Shown: positions 46,028-55,647, counted from the first letter of the stretch. The stretch: 64,000 bases of DNA from Levilactobacillus suantsaiihabitans (GCF_004745505.1 NZ_RKLX01000007.1:56826-120825); one strand, 5' to 3'. The notes: a model not told the origin generated them from the letters alone. Program-made: numbers and translations.

Positions 46028-46267
46028 ATGGCAGGACAACGTCGTGGCGGCCGTCGCCGTCGTAAGGTTGACTTTATTGCAGCCAACCACATCGAATACA
46101 TTGATTACAAAGATACTGACTTATTGCGTCGGTTCATCTCCGAACGGGGTAAGATCTTACCTCGCCGGGTGACTGGTACTAGTGCCAAGAACCAACGTAA
46201 GTTAACTATCGCTATCAAGCGTTCACGGATTATGGGCTTAATGCCTTTCGTCAGTGATGAAGGCTAG
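46028..46267 (+). CDS. rpsR: 30S ribosomal protein bS18
   Basis: 79 aa, family length. Basic N-terminus [15 protein letters not shown] followed by [35 protein letters not shown], the S18 signature. Dimerises with bS6 on the platform of the small subunit. GAGGAGGGA ribosome site. A strong terminator follows. Confidence 0.98.
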   Translation: MAGQRRGGRRRRKVDFIAANHIEYIDYKDTDLLRRFISERGKILPRRVTGTSAKNQRKLTIAIKRSRIMGLMPFVSDEG

Positions 46268-46278
46268 TCCTTCAACTA

Positions 46279-46316
46279 AAGAGAGACCAACTACAGGAAT
46301 GTGGTTGGTCTCTTTT
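46279..46316 (+). terminator. Terminator of the rpsF operon
   Basis: AGAGACCAAC, 12-nt loop, GTTGGTCTCT, then TTTT. Confidence 0.9.
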
Positions 46317-46338
46317 TGCACTTAAATTGGCTTGATTT

Positions 46339-47526
46339 TTAAAATTGCTGCTGACCGTCGATGTAAACGTGTTTGTCTGATTGTTTGACGGCCTGAGTAT
46401 CGGCTAAGGGGTCAGCTGTTAGGACTTGAAAATCGGCGTGCTTGCCAATCTCTAGGGTACCGTAGCTATCGGCGATGCCTAAAAGTTGGGCAGAGTTGAT
46501 GCTAGAGCACTGGTAGGCTTGAGCCGGGGTCATCCCAATCTTGGTGAGGAGGCCAAACTCGTCGGGGGTGCGGTCGAAACCGTTAAAGGGGGTTCCGGCA
46601 TCCGTCCCACACGTGAATTTCACGCCTAGTTCAAAGGCCCGCTTGAGGTTACGGTAGGTGTCATCGATCGCATCCGCGGCCTTTTTGACTTCCCAGTCAG
46701 GAAGCACGCCGACACCCTTTTCAGGGATGACCCATTCGGCGATGAGCGTGGGGGTCAGATAGGTCCGTTGCGCAATCATCTGTTGGGCTTCCGCTTCATT
46801 GACGTAGAACCCGTGTTCAATCGAATCAACGCCGGCGTCCAGGGCATTTTGAATTCCTGGGTTACCTTCTGCGTGGGCCGCAACAATGCGCCGCTTATGG
46901 TGAGCTTCCTCAACGGCCACGCGCATCTCTGGCACGGAGAGTTGGGGGTCTTCCATGAAATCATTGGGCGTCATGACGCCACCGGTTGCCATGACCTTGA
47001 TACATTCAGCGCCGGCTTTGAACGCTTGACGGACGCCTTTCCGCATTTCGTCAGGCGAGTCGACCAAGTAGGCCGAATTGCGGCCGTCACCGTGGCCACC
47101 AGTCATGGAAAATGCCCGACCGGACGCCATGATGTGCGGTGTTTTAGGCAGGCGACCGGCCCGTTGTAGGCGCTTGAGCTTGATATCGACATCGTAAGTT
47201 GACCCACATTGACGGATGTAAGTCACCCCGGAGCGAAGCAATTTTTGCAAGTTCTCGTAGCCAAAGACGGCCGATTCTGATTCTGAGGCACCAAAGCTAC
47301 CGCTAAAGGATTCGGGATTGCTGGTGATGTGGGTATGGACATTGATGAAGCCGGGCATGACATACTGTCCGTGTAAGTCGATCTGTTGGTCAGCCGGGTC
47401 CGGTTGGCCGGTGCCCCGTGCAGTCAATTTACCAGTGGTCGTGTCAACGGTGAACCAAGCGTTTGGTTCGTTGTGGTCCGTCGCCCCGTCAAATAGGGTG
47501 CAATTAAAGAATGTTTTTTTCGTCAT
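46339..47526 (-). CDS. Metal-dependent amidohydrolase (imidazolonepropionase/prolidase-like)
   Basis: 395 aa from the ATG at 47526; AAGGAGG lies 9 nt upstream. Amidohydrolase barrel with the metal motif GFINVHTHIT (about residue 60), a central Lys-containing AECIKVMATGG, AAHAEG (metal His about 210), DSIEHGF and the catalytic Asp in CGTDAGTPFNG (about 305). Relatives hydrolyse dipeptides containing proline, or cyclic amides. Cytosolic, no signal peptide. Lies downstream of the broken oppA on the same strand (80-nt gap), so both may once have been one peptide-use operon. Confidence 0.85.
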   Translation of the reverse strand: MTKKTFFNCTLFDGATDHNEPNAWFTVDTTTGKLTARGTGQPDPADQQIDLHGQYVMPGFINVHTHITSNPESFSGSFGASESESAVFGYENLQKLLRSGVTYIRQCGSTYDVDIKLKRLQRAGRLPKTPHIMASGRAFSMTGGHGDGRNSAYLVDSPDEMRKGVRQAFKAGAECIKVMATGGVMTPNDFMEDPQLSVPEMRVAVEEAHHKRRIVAAHAEGNPGIQNALDAGVDSIEHGFYVNEAEAQQMIAQRTYLTPTLIAEWVIPEKGVGVLPDWEVKKAADAIDDTYRNLKRAFELGVKFTCGTDAGTPFNGFDRTPDEFGLLTKIGMTPAQAYQCSSINSAQLLGIADSYGTLEIGKHADFQVLTADPLADTQAVKQSDKHVYIDGQQQF

Positions 47527-47605
47527 AAGCAAGTTCCTCCTTGATGGATTTTGGTCGTGTGATTAATTACGGAAAAACGGGTCACCCCCTTTAAATGTGT
47601 GCCGC

Positions 47606-49209
47606 CTATTTCCAGTAGGCGTATTGGTATTGGGCATCATTTAGCAAGTCGTAAGTCAGACCGCCGACTTGCTTGCTGATCAGCTTGGCTTCGGCTGGCT
47701 GGTAAAGTGGGACGTAGCCTTTGACGGCCATCAGGTATTTGTTGGCACGAACCAAGCCGTTATAGCGGGTTTGTCCGGTTTGCGCTTCGGCCTGAGTCAA
47801 TAGGCGGTTGTACGTGGGGTCGTTCCAATGGGTGAAGTTAACGGAATTATTCTTGGCAGCCAGGTCGAGATAGTCCGATGCGTCCAGCCAATTGGTCGAC
47901 CAGCCGATCAGATTGATTTCAAAATCACCGGAAAAGTCACGGGCCACGTGTTGGGCGTGGGGTAATGCGGTGGTCTTAACGGTCAGTCCCTTAAAGTATT
48001 TTTCCATCACGGATTGCAGATAGGTCCCAATCTTTTTATCGTCATCACTATCGTCGGTCAAAATATCCAGAGTGACGGCTTGCTGGCCAGTTTCACGCAG
48101 ATATTTTTGCCAGTAGCGTTTGGCCTTGGCGATATTGTGGGGCAACAGGTTGCCAGTTTCTTGGGCCATGTCGCCACCAGTCTGCGGATTGGTTTGGTCT
48201 CCGCGAGGAATGGCACTGAGGGCGGGTTTTGAGCCATCCTGAAGGACCTGACTGGTCAATTGCTGACGGTCGATGACAAAGGAAACGGCTTGACGGAGAT
48301 TTTCAGAGTCGGTGACTTGCTTTTGGTGATTAAAGTAAAGAAAGTTCATGCGTCCCAAGAGGTGGGTCTTGAGCTGCGAGTCATTGCGATTGGCCCGGAC
48401 GTATTCGCCACTGACGGTCGTTTCTTGAATCTTCCCCGCCTTAAACAAATTGACGGCAGTCGATTGATCCTTCGTGACGGCGACCTTGATGCGGTTGATG
48501 TTGACCTTATCAGCATTCCAGTAGTGGCGATTCTTGACGTAATGCCAAGTGGCGTTGCTGCCAGTCCAGCCAACGAGTTTGTACGGGCCGTTGGCAACTG
48601 CCGTAGCGGCGCTGGTCCCGTAGCGACTACCGTATTTTTTGACGGCAGCGGTATTGAGCGGGTAATATTTGCTGGCAACAGGTCGTTAAAGTAGGGCACT
48701 GCCCGTGTTAAGTTGATGCGAAGCTTAGTCTTGCTCAGAGCCGTGACCCCCAGCTTGCTGGGAGCTAAGCGGCTGTGTTGAATGGCACTGTAGTTTTTGA
48801 CCGCAGCAAGTACACTGGCGTACTGGGCCTTCGTTCGCGGATCGGCCATTCGCCGTAGTGAGGTGACAAAGTCTTGGGCCGTAACGGCTTGACCGTTGGC
48901 CCATTTGGCGTTGGCCTTGAGGGTGAACGTGTAGGTTTTACCGTGATTGGTGGGCTGGACGACCTTGGTGGCCACGCCCGCGACAATCTTGTGCGATTTG
49001 CTGTAGGTGTAGAGTCCTTCCATCGTTTGAAAAATGACACTCGCGCTGTTGGTATCGGTGTCTTTATTGGGATCGACCGTCGCAGGTTCATCAGCTAAGG
49101 TGACATTTAAAGTCCGATTGTGCTGCGACTTTCCCGCGGCAGTCCCGCAGGCGCTGAGGGTGACGAGCATGAGTAGTGATAGGGGAACCAAACGCATAAA
49201 ATGTTTCAT
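47606..49209 (-). pseudogene. oppA-like peptide-binding lipoprotein, frameshifted
   Basis: Two overlapping frames together give a protein co-linear with the intact gene at 60045. The N-terminal part starts at the ATG 49209 (AGGAGG 9 nt upstream) with lipobox LSAC and runs NVTLADEPATVDPNKDTDTNS up to PYFNDLL; there the frame must change by one base (near 48671-48680, probably loss of one G) to continue KYYPLN and NGPYKLVGW to the end YQYAYWK. Corrected length is about 534 aa against 536 for the intact paralogue. A sequencing error would give the same picture. Its promoter and T-box leader are intact, so the lesion looks recent. Confidence 0.85.
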
Positions 49210-49217
49210 GTGAAACA
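49202..49217. promoter_or_regulatory. parS-like site 3
   Basis: TGTTTCATGTGAAACA, overlapping the spacer between ribosome site and start codon of the broken oppA. Confidence 0.65.
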
Positions 49218-49254
49218 ACCTCCTAGTGGCAATTGATTAGACGGGTGGGAAAAA

Positions 49255-49545
49255 CAAAAAAGCACCCTTACGGAAATCGTTTCCGTAAGGGTGCTGTCGC
49301 ACGGTACCACCTTGTTTTTAACTCGAATGTGAACGGCAATCCCTCCTAGAGACTGAGGGGCGTTGGCTAGGTCCAACTGCTCAGTCGGGTGCGATTCACT
49401 GCACAGATAACGGGTGCGACCGGTCGGGCTTACTGGCGTTCAGCTGACAGTTCGGAAGGGAGTTCGCGTTGTTAGCCTTGACCCGCTTGCACTTAACCGG
49501 GCTCGCTAACAATGACCGACAACGTTACTGGTCTTCGTCATTACT
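49255..49545 (-). promoter_or_regulatory. T-box riboswitch upstream of the broken oppA
   Basis: Minus strand: Stem I with AGTAA and GAA loop motifs, an AGCGAG bulge and distal loop; the T-box sequence AAGGTGGTACCGTGCG (49298-49313); a perfect terminator AGCACCCTTACGGAAA/TTTCCGTAAGGGTGCT with TTTTTT (49255-49296). After the GAA the specifier region reads CTCC; by eye CTC (Leu) and TCC (Ser) are both possible. Confidence 0.85.
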
Positions 49546-49578
49546 TTTTAATTTTCTAATCAATTGTTAATGATTGCT

Positions 49579-49606
49579 AGTTTAGCAGGAATTTTCAGAA
49601 TGTCAA
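49579..49606 (-). promoter_or_regulatory. Promoter of the T-box/oppA pseudogene unit
   Basis: Minus strand TTGACA (49601-49606), 16-bp spacer ending TGC, TAAACT (49579-49584). Confidence 0.7.
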
Positions 49607-49664
49607 TGACAAATTTTAACGGGGGATCAGGTACAGTGGTTTTCGGAGACCAGGGGCGTGCCAC

Positions 49665-49775
49665 GGCGAACGGTAGGTGGCCAGTTCGGATTGTGAGGCT
49701 GTAAATGACTATTTTTGATGTCATAAGTCGCATGATCACAATGGTTTCAGTTGATTTCCGCCTTTCAACCTTCAG
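49665..49775 (+). repeat. Cloverleaf element remnant R7 (right end only)
   Basis: GGCGAACGGTAGGTGGCCAG, the conserved tail, and the terminal CAACCTTCAG (49766-49775). Overlaps the end of the MerR gene. Confidence 0.75.
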
Positions 49776-50529
49776 TTGCTTGTAAGATGGCCGCAACCAG
49801 GAATGAAGTGGCTTGCGGAGAGCCAACACGGTCATTGTAATATTGGGCAAAGCGGGCATCGCTTTGATATAACTGAGCTAAGCCACGATGAGCAGCAATT
49901 GAATAATTGTTCCACGTGAAACATAGCCAGTCACGATGCAAGGCATAGATGTGTTGGGCTACCGGACTGGTGAGGTCGCCACTGTGGCACACGTCTCTTA
50001 GGGCGTCAAAGAGCTGCTGCTCGGTGGCTTGCATGCGCTGGTAGTCTGCCTCACTTAAGTTGGCAAATTTTGCCTGACTGGCAGTAAAGGTTGTGTCACC
50101 GTAGCGTTGCCGGACCTCCGCACCAAATTTTTGGGCGTTGGCCGTGAGCTGGTCTTGTTTGAATGCGGCAAATTTTTCTGAATCGGTCATGGGGTGACCT
50201 CCATTTCTGGCCGCTAGGGTGCGGTCTAAAGTCGTCAGCAAGGCCGTGAGTTGGTCACGTTGCTTAACCAAATGGGTGCGCTGTTCCTGGAGCGCGGCCG
50301 TTTGGGCTGCCGGCGATTGGGCCAGCAGTGAGTGAATCTGAGTCAGGGTGAAGCCGAACAGCTGAAAGTAGCGAATCAGCTGCAGGCGATCCACGGCTGC
50401 GGCCGGATACATCCGGTAACCGTTATGCGGATCCCGGTCGGCCGGCAGTAGTCCAATCTGGTCGTAGTAACGCAGCGTCCGCGGACTCACGCCGGCGAGC
50501 TTAGCGAGTGCTTGAATGCTGTAGGTCAA
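49765..50529 (-). CDS. MerR-family regulator with TipAS-type ligand domain
   Basis: 254 aa from the TTG at 50529 (AGGAGG 8 nt upstream; the GTG at 50538 overlaps that site). MerR helix-turn-helix and wing: YSIQALAKLAGVSPRTLRYYDQIGLLPADRDPHNGYRMYP; a coiled-coil dimer helix; then a TipAS-like domain (about 120-254) with KFANLSEADYQRM and the Trp-rich WLCFTWNNYS. Such proteins sense antibiotics or other hydrophobic ligands and twist their own promoter, which here has the diagnostic 19-bp spacer. The last codons (Thr-Glu-Gly-stop) are written by the terminal repeat of element R7. Confidence 0.88.
   Translation of the reverse strand: MTYSIQALAKLAGVSPRTLRYYDQIGLLPADRDPHNGYRMYPAAAVDRLQLIRYFQLFGFTLTQIHSLLAQSPAAQTAALQEQRTHLVKQRDQLTALLTTLDRTLAARNGGHPMTDSEKFAAFKQDQLTANAQKFGAEVRQRYGDTTFTASQAKFANLSEADYQRMQATEQQLFDALRDVCHSGDLTSPVAQHIYALHRDWLCFTWNNYSIAAHRGLAQLYQSDARFAQYYNDRVGSPQATSFLVAAILQATEG
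49908..49923. promoter_or_regulatory. parS site 4 (perfect consensus)
   Basis: TGTTCCACGTGAAACA, identical to the Bacillus parS consensus; inside the MerR coding sequence. Confidence 0.85.
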
Positions 50530-50552
50530 GGTGACCACCTCCTGTCTTGCTT

Positions 50553-50590
50553 ACAACCTACTATAAGGGTTGTCGTAGCGTCAAGGTCAA
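50553..50590 (-). promoter_or_regulatory. MerR-type promoter and operator
   Basis: Minus strand TTGACC (50585-50590), 19-bp spacer, TATAGT (50560-50565). The inverted repeat ACAACC/GGTTGT (50553-50573) covers the -10. Confidence 0.75.
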
Positions 50591-50671
50591 GGGCTGTTCG
50601 CGTAAAATTAGGGTGACCCGAAATTTCACGGCAGGCCCGTCGTGACGCGGTTTTTAACCGGGACCAACGTT

Positions 50672-50699
50672 TTGTCCTGACCCCGAAGTGTGCTAAAAT
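50672..50699 (+). promoter_or_regulatory. gdpP promoter
   Basis: TTGTCC (50672-50677), 16-bp spacer, TAAAAT (50694-50699) with TG extension. Confidence 0.6.
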
Positions 50700-50783
50700 A
50701 TAGGTATTATTTGTAACTTTCTGACCCGACGGCAAGTGCCCGGGTAACCATAACTTTTTTGATGAAACAGATGAGGAGCAAGT

Positions 50784-52799
50784 ATGAATAAAATATTTTC
50801 ACGAGCCAATGTACCCGAGTTCTTACAGAATCGGCGGCTGCGGGGAATTGCGGTGCTCATGGCACTGCTGGCAATTCTAGGTATCGTGCTGTCGTTTCTA
50901 TTGAACTGGATCTTTGGACTCGTCATTTTGGTGCTAGTCGGCATCTCAATGTTACTGGTCTTTAATACCATGGCCGAGATTGGGGCCGACACCACGCAGT
51001 ACATTTCCGACCTGTCGTTTCGCATCCAACAAGGTGAGCAGGAGGCGTTGATTCGCATGCCGCCTGGTGTCATGATCTTGGGCGATACCGATCAGATTGA
51101 GTGGGTCAACCCGTATTTGCAGCACTACTTCGGTGATACCGACGTGTTGAATCGGTCGCTCAGTGACGTGGACGCGGACCTGGCCAAATTGGTGGCCACG
51201 ACCAAACCGCAGACCATGACGACCGTGAGCTGGCGCGACTACCGCTTCACCCTGTACGTCCAGCCGGATTTCCACGCGGTTTACCTGTATGACATCACCC
51301 ATTACCAGCTGATTCAAGAACAGTATGACGACGAAAAGATTGCGATTGGCCAAATTTTCTTGGATAACTACGATGAAATTACGCAGTCGATGACCGACCA
51401 AGATATTTCGAACCTGCGCAATTATGTGACCAACGAGCTGTCTGCTTGGGTTCAGCAATTTGATATGTACCTAAAGCAGCTGGATGATGACCACTACTTC
51501 GTGTTGGCCTACGCCAAGTCGTTGGCGGCCATCGAGGCGGATAAGTTCAAGATTCTCGACACGATTCGGGAGAGCACGTCGAAGCAAAACTTCCCTTTGA
51601 CGCTCAGTATGGGAATCGCGTACGGCGATGCGAACCTGAATAAGCTGGCCGACCAAGCGCAGAGTAACCTGGATCTGGCTCTGGGTCGGGGCGGCGACCA
51701 AGTCGTCGTTAAGGCGGCCGACCAAGAGGCCCGCTACTACGGCGGGAAGACCAACCCGATGGAGAAACGGACGCGGGTCCGGGCGCGGATGATTTCCCAA
51801 GCCCTCCAAGAGCTGATGAGCGAATCCGACCAGATCTTCGTGCAGGGGCATACCCAACCGGATATGGATTCGCTGGGTGCCTGCCTGGGGATTCGCCGGA
51901 TCGCCAAGATGAACAACAAGACTTGCTGGATCGTGCTCGACAAGGAGACCGTCCATTCCGATGTGCAACGGTTATTGGATAATTTGAAGGCCTATCCCGA
52001 CGTGGATGCAGCCATCATTTCGCCAGCCGAGGCCTTGGAAAAGGCGACCGACCAGAGCATGCTCTTGATGGTCGACCACTCGAAGCCGTCCATTTCAATT
52101 TCGGCCGAACTCTATCAACGCCTGGAAAATCGGGTGATGATCATTGACCACCACCGGCGCGGCGAAGAGTTCCCTGAAAATCCGCTGCTGGTCTACATTG
52201 AACCGTACGCCAGCTCGACGTGTGAGCTGATCACCGAAATGTTTGAGTACCAGTCCCAAGAGGGCGAACCCATCAACAAGCTGGAAGCCACGGCGATGTT
52301 GACCGGGATCTTCGTGGATACCAAACACTTCTCGTTGCGGACCGGGACGCGGACCTTTGACGCCGCCAGTTATTTGCGGTCAGCCGGGGCCGATGCCGTT
52401 GAGATGCAGCAGTATATGAAGGAAAACGTCGACAGTTATTTGCAACGCAATCATTTGATTGAAATGGTTGAGTTTGTCAACGAAGACATGGCCCTGATCA
52501 CGGGTGAAGAGGACCAGACCTACGATCCTGTCACCGCGGCCCAGGCGGCCGATGACCTCTTGAACATGTCAGGCGTGGACGCCTCGTTTGTGATTACGCG
52601 ACGGGCGGACGGTCGGGTCGGCATTTCCGCGCGGTCGTTGGGTGAGATCAACGTGCAGCTGACCATGGAAGCCATGGGCGGCGGCGGGCACCTCTCCAAT
52701 GCGGCCACGCAGATCAGTGACAAGACAGTCGCTGAGGTCAAACAAGCATTATTGGATATCCTCAACCACACGGCTGAGCCTGAGCCGGCGACCACATAG
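50784..52799 (+). CDS. gdpP: Cyclic di-AMP phosphodiesterase GdpP
   Basis: 671 aa. Two N-terminal membrane helices (residues 15-55), a PAS domain (about 85-150), a degenerate GGDEF domain (SMGIAYGDANLNKLADQAQSNLDLALGRGGDQ), then the DHH domain with GHTQPDMDSLGA, MVDHSKPS and IDHHRRG and the DHHA1 domain ending in GGGGHLSNAA. Hydrolyses c-di-AMP to pApA and so tunes potassium uptake and cell-wall stress. Located before rplI-dnaB as in most Firmicutes. GAGGAG ribosome site. Confidence 0.97.
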   Translation: MNKIFSRANVPEFLQNRRLRGIAVLMALLAILGIVLSFLLNWIFGLVILVLVGISMLLVFNTMAEIGADTTQYISDLSFRIQQGEQEALIRMPPGVMILGDTDQIEWVNPYLQHYFGDTDVLNRSLSDVDADLAKLVATTKPQTMTTVSWRDYRFTLYVQPDFHAVYLYDITHYQLIQEQYDDEKIAIGQIFLDNYDEITQSMTDQDISNLRNYVTNELSAWVQQFDMYLKQLDDDHYFVLAYAKSLAAIEADKFKILDTIRESTSKQNFPLTLSMGIAYGDANLNKLADQAQSNLDLALGRGGDQVVVKAADQEARYYGGKTNPMEKRTRVRARMISQALQELMSESDQIFVQGHTQPDMDSLGACLGIRRIAKMNNKTCWIVLDKETVHSDVQRLLDNLKAYPDVDAAIISPAEALEKATDQSMLLMVDHSKPSISISAELYQRLENRVMIIDHHRRGEEFPENPLLVYIEPYASSTCELITEMFEYQSQEGEPINKLEATAMLTGIFVDTKHFSLRTGTRTFDAASYLRSAGADAVEMQQYMKENVDSYLQRNHLIEMVEFVNEDMALITGEEDQTYDPVTAAQAADDLLNMSGVDASFVITRRADGRVGISARSLGEINVQLTMEAMGGGGHLSNAATQISDKTVAEVKQALLDILNHTAEPEPATT

Positions 52800-52867
52800 T
52801 TAATTGCTTCTGGGCGTGAGGTGGCGTAGGATAAGATTAGATATGGAATAAGTGAGGAGTGAACGAC

Positions 52868-53326
52868 GTGAAAGTTATTTTTGTGAAAGACGTTCGCGGT
52901 AAGGGTAAGCGCGGAGAAATCAAGAATGTTCCCGATGGCTACGCCCAAAATTTCCTGATCAAGCGGGGCTTGGCTAAGGAAGCCAACCAATCCGCCATGA
53001 GTCAGTTGAATGCCGAACGTAAAGCGGAACAACGCCGCGAAGCTGAAGAATTGGCTGAAGCTAAGGAATTACAAAAGCATTTGGAAGCCGACAAGACGGT
53101 GGTTGAAATCGTGGCTAAGGCTGGGGAAGACGACCGGTTGTTTGGGTCAATTCCGAGCAAGCAAATCGTTCAAGCCTTACAAAAGCAATTCGATTTAAAG
53201 ATTGATAAGCGCAAGGTTGAACTCCCTGAACCAATCCGGACGCTGGGCTTCACCAACGTACCGGTCAAGCTACACAGCGACGTGACCGCTAAGATTCGCG
53301 TCCACGTGGTCGCTAAACAAAAATAA
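52868..53326 (+). CDS. rplI: 50S ribosomal protein bL9
   Basis: 152 aa from the GTG at 52868, giving the canonical [37 protein letters not shown] lies 9 nt upstream. An RNA-binding N-domain, a long helix, and a C-domain. Ends with the [19 protein letters not shown] strands. Same operon direction as gdpP; separated from dnaB by repeat R8. Confidence 0.97.
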   Translation: MKVIFVKDVRGKGKRGEIKNVPDGYAQNFLIKRGLAKEANQSAMSQLNAERKAEQRREAEELAEAKELQKHLEADKTVVEIVAKAGEDDRLFGSIPSKQIVQALQKQFDLKIDKRKVELPEPIRTLGFTNVPVKLHSDVTAKIRVHVVAKQK

Positions 53327-53334
53327 AGTTAGGA

Positions 53335-53361
53335 AAGGTCGTCCGCTGGGGCGGCCTTTTT
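53335..53361 (+). terminator. rplI terminator
   Basis: AAGGTCGTCC-GCTG-GGGCGGCCTT followed by TTT; 10-bp stem with G-T pairs. Cuts dnaB off from gdpP-rplI. Confidence 0.75.
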
Positions 53362-53380
53362 GCATGAGTGGAACTGACTG

Positions 53381-54018
53381 CTGAAGGTTGAACCTAAAAT
53401 TAACGCGCTGATTGCTGTAACGACGGTGTTCCGACATCTAAAATTGGTAAAACCAGGCGCCTGCATCAGGCTAGGGTGGGGCCTGCTCTGGGGAACACCT
53501 TCAGCTTGAAAAGCGGGCTTCCGGTTCGCTTGAAAGCCTGGAAAAACCCGCCAGTCTCTCAAGTCGTCCCGCGCTGTAGGCTGAGACAAGACCTCAGCCA
53601 ACACCACCGATCCAGATGAGGCCATCCTGGCTGTCTCCGGCAAGGGTGACGGCTATCAGTGACATTGTGTTAATGAAAAAACAGTCATCAATGTAACTAC
53701 TATCTAGGGTTAAGACGATTGTTACTGGCAAGCACTACCGTAGCCGAGAGTTCGCCAAATATGGGTTCAGCCGTGGGAGTTCCCTTAGTGACGTGGTTCA
53801 TGTCGCTTAGGGAACTGGCGTCTTTGAGACGTGTTCTGCGGCTCAAAGCGAGGCGTCGAGACCGCTTTTTGGCTCGACCCGTCCGCCCCAGCGTTCCAAC
53901 CCATATTTGGCGAACGGTAGGCGGCCAGTTCGTCTTATGTGGCTGTAAACGACTATTTTTGACACCATGAACCGTATGTTAACAGTAATTCCAGCTGATT
54001 TTCACTTTCAACCTTCAG
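53381..54018 (+). repeat. Cloverleaf element copy R8, full length (638 bp), type copy
   Basis: Terminal inverted repeats CTGAAGGTTGAA (53381) and TTCAACCTTCAG (ending 54018). Exact 7-bp direct repeats CTGACTG on both sides (53374-53380 and 54019-54025), as expected for a target duplication. Module A about 53450-53650, module B about 53735-53930 with closing stem GTTCGCCAAATATGGGTT and inner hairpins GTTCCCTTAGTGAC/GTCGCTTAGGGAAC, CTTTGAG/CTCAAAG, GTCGAG/CTCGAC. No transposase gene. Confidence 0.88.
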
Positions 54019-54188
54019 CTGACTGCTCGGAGGCCTTCGTGTCAACCAGTTCGCGCCAGGGGCGAAACAGCTGGGCCCTCACAGTTGGACAAAAAAGCCG
54101 AGCCTCAGATTCGCTCATGACCCCATTCCATGGTAAAATGGAAGTCTAGTTTCTGTCGGTGATTTTTCTAAAGAGGTAATCAAACAGC

Positions 54189-55583
54189 ATGGATAATAAC
54201 GTTCTAACAGATCACACACCACCACAGAGCCTCAGCGCCGAAAAGGCCGTCTTAGGGGCGATCTTTTTGAGTACCGACGCGTTGGTGGATGCGCTGGAAT
54301 ACCTGGCCCCAGAGGACTTTTACCGCCGGGAACACCAGATTATTTTCCAAGCGATGATTGATTTAAACGATCGGGATGAGGCCATCGATGTGGTCACCAT
54401 CACCGATCGCTTGACGTCGAAAAACGAGTTGGATGACGTCGGTGGGGTCACCTATATTGCCGAACTGGCGGGGTCCGTGCCCACGGCGGCCAACGCGACC
54501 TACTACGCCAAGATCGTGCAGGAGAAGGCCATTTTGCGGCGACTGATCCAAACGGCCACCAACATTGCCACGCAGGGTTACGAACAAGATGGCGACGTGG
54601 CGGACCTCCTGGACAACGCGGAACGCGACATCATGGGGGTAGCGGAGACCCGTAACCAGTCGGGGTTCAAACCCATCCGTGACGTCTTGAACAGTTCCTT
54701 TGAAGAAATTAATAAATTGTCGGAACAGGGCGACGTGATTACCGGGTTATCGACCGGGTACGCGGAACTCGACAAGATGACGACCGGGCTGCACGATGAC
54801 GAGCTGATGATTTTAGCCGCCCGGCCAGCTGTCGGGAAGACCGCCTTTGCCTTAAACATTGCCCAAAATGTGGGCACCAAGACGGACAAGACCGTGGCTA
54901 TTTTTAGTTTGGAAATGAGTGCCGAGTCGTTGGTCAACCGGATGCTGTGTGCGGAGGGCTCCATCGATGCCAATCACCTGCGAACCGGGCAGTTGTCGGA
55001 AGAAGAATGGCAAAACCTGATCGTGGCGATGGGGAGCCTGGCCAAGGCCAGCATTTACATCGATGACACGGCCGGTAACAAGATTACCGAGATTCGGGCC
55101 AAATGTCGGCGGTTAGCCAAGGAAAAAGGTAACCTCGGGCTGATCGTGATCGATTACCTGCAGCTGATCGAAGGGACCAACCACGAAAGTCGGCAACAAG
55201 AAGTGTCCGATATTTCGCGGCAATTAAAGAAGTTGGCCAAGGAATTGCACGTGCCGGTCATTGCGTTGTCCCAGCTCTCACGGGGCGTGGAACAGCGGCA
55301 AGACAAGCGGCCAGTCCTGTCCGATATTCGAGAATCCGGATCGATCGAACAAGATGCTGATATCGTGTCCTTCCTGTATCGGGATGACTACTACGAGCGC
55401 GAAGGCGACGAAGATGGTGGCGGCGACAACGACAGTGATCCGCGCGAAGAGGGCGATCAAGACGTCGGGGAAGTCGAAGTCATTATTGAGAAAAACCGGT
55501 CGGGTCCGCGGGGAACGGTCAAATTGCTATTTGTGAAGTCGTTTAACAAGTTCTCCTCGGTGGCCTATACACCGGGACAATAG
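54189..55583 (+). CDS. dnaB: Replicative DNA helicase DnaB (DnaC in Bacillus naming)
   Basis: 464 aa. N-terminal domain with SAEKAVLGAIFL, then the RecA-like motor: Walker A ARPAVGKTAFALNIA (about 215), Walker B LIVIDYLQLIEG (about 318), QLSRGVEQR, and the arginine-finger motif EKNRSGPRGTVKL. An acidic Asp/Gly-rich loop (about residues 406-425) is larger than in Bacillus. Hexameric 5'-3' helicase at the fork. A TAAAAT -10 lies near 54133. Confidence 0.97.
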   Translation: MDNNVLTDHTPPQSLSAEKAVLGAIFLSTDALVDALEYLAPEDFYRREHQIIFQAMIDLNDRDEAIDVVTITDRLTSKNELDDVGGVTYIAELAGSVPTAANATYYAKIVQEKAILRRLIQTATNIATQGYEQDGDVADLLDNAERDIMGVAETRNQSGFKPIRDVLNSSFEEINKLSEQGDVITGLSTGYAELDKMTTGLHDDELMILAARPAVGKTAFALNIAQNVGTKTDKTVAIFSLEMSAESLVNRMLCAEGSIDANHLRTGQLSEEEWQNLIVAMGSLAKASIYIDDTAGNKITEIRAKCRRLAKEKGNLGLIVIDYLQLIEGTNHESRQQEVSDISRQLKKLAKELHVPVIALSQLSRGVEQRQDKRPVLSDIRESGSIEQDADIVSFLYRDDYYEREGDEDGGGDNDSDPREEGDQDVGEVEVIIEKNRSGPRGTVKLLFVKSFNKFSSVAYTPGQ

Positions 55584-55616
55584 CACATATCTTGGCCAGT
55601 CAAAATGGCTGCATCA

Positions 55617-55647
55617 GAGCTTGGACAAATTTGGTCCAGGCTTTTTT
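55617..55647 (+). terminator. dnaB terminator
   Basis: GCTTGGAC-AAATTTG-GTCCAGGC followed by six T, 33 nt after the stop. Confidence 0.85.
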
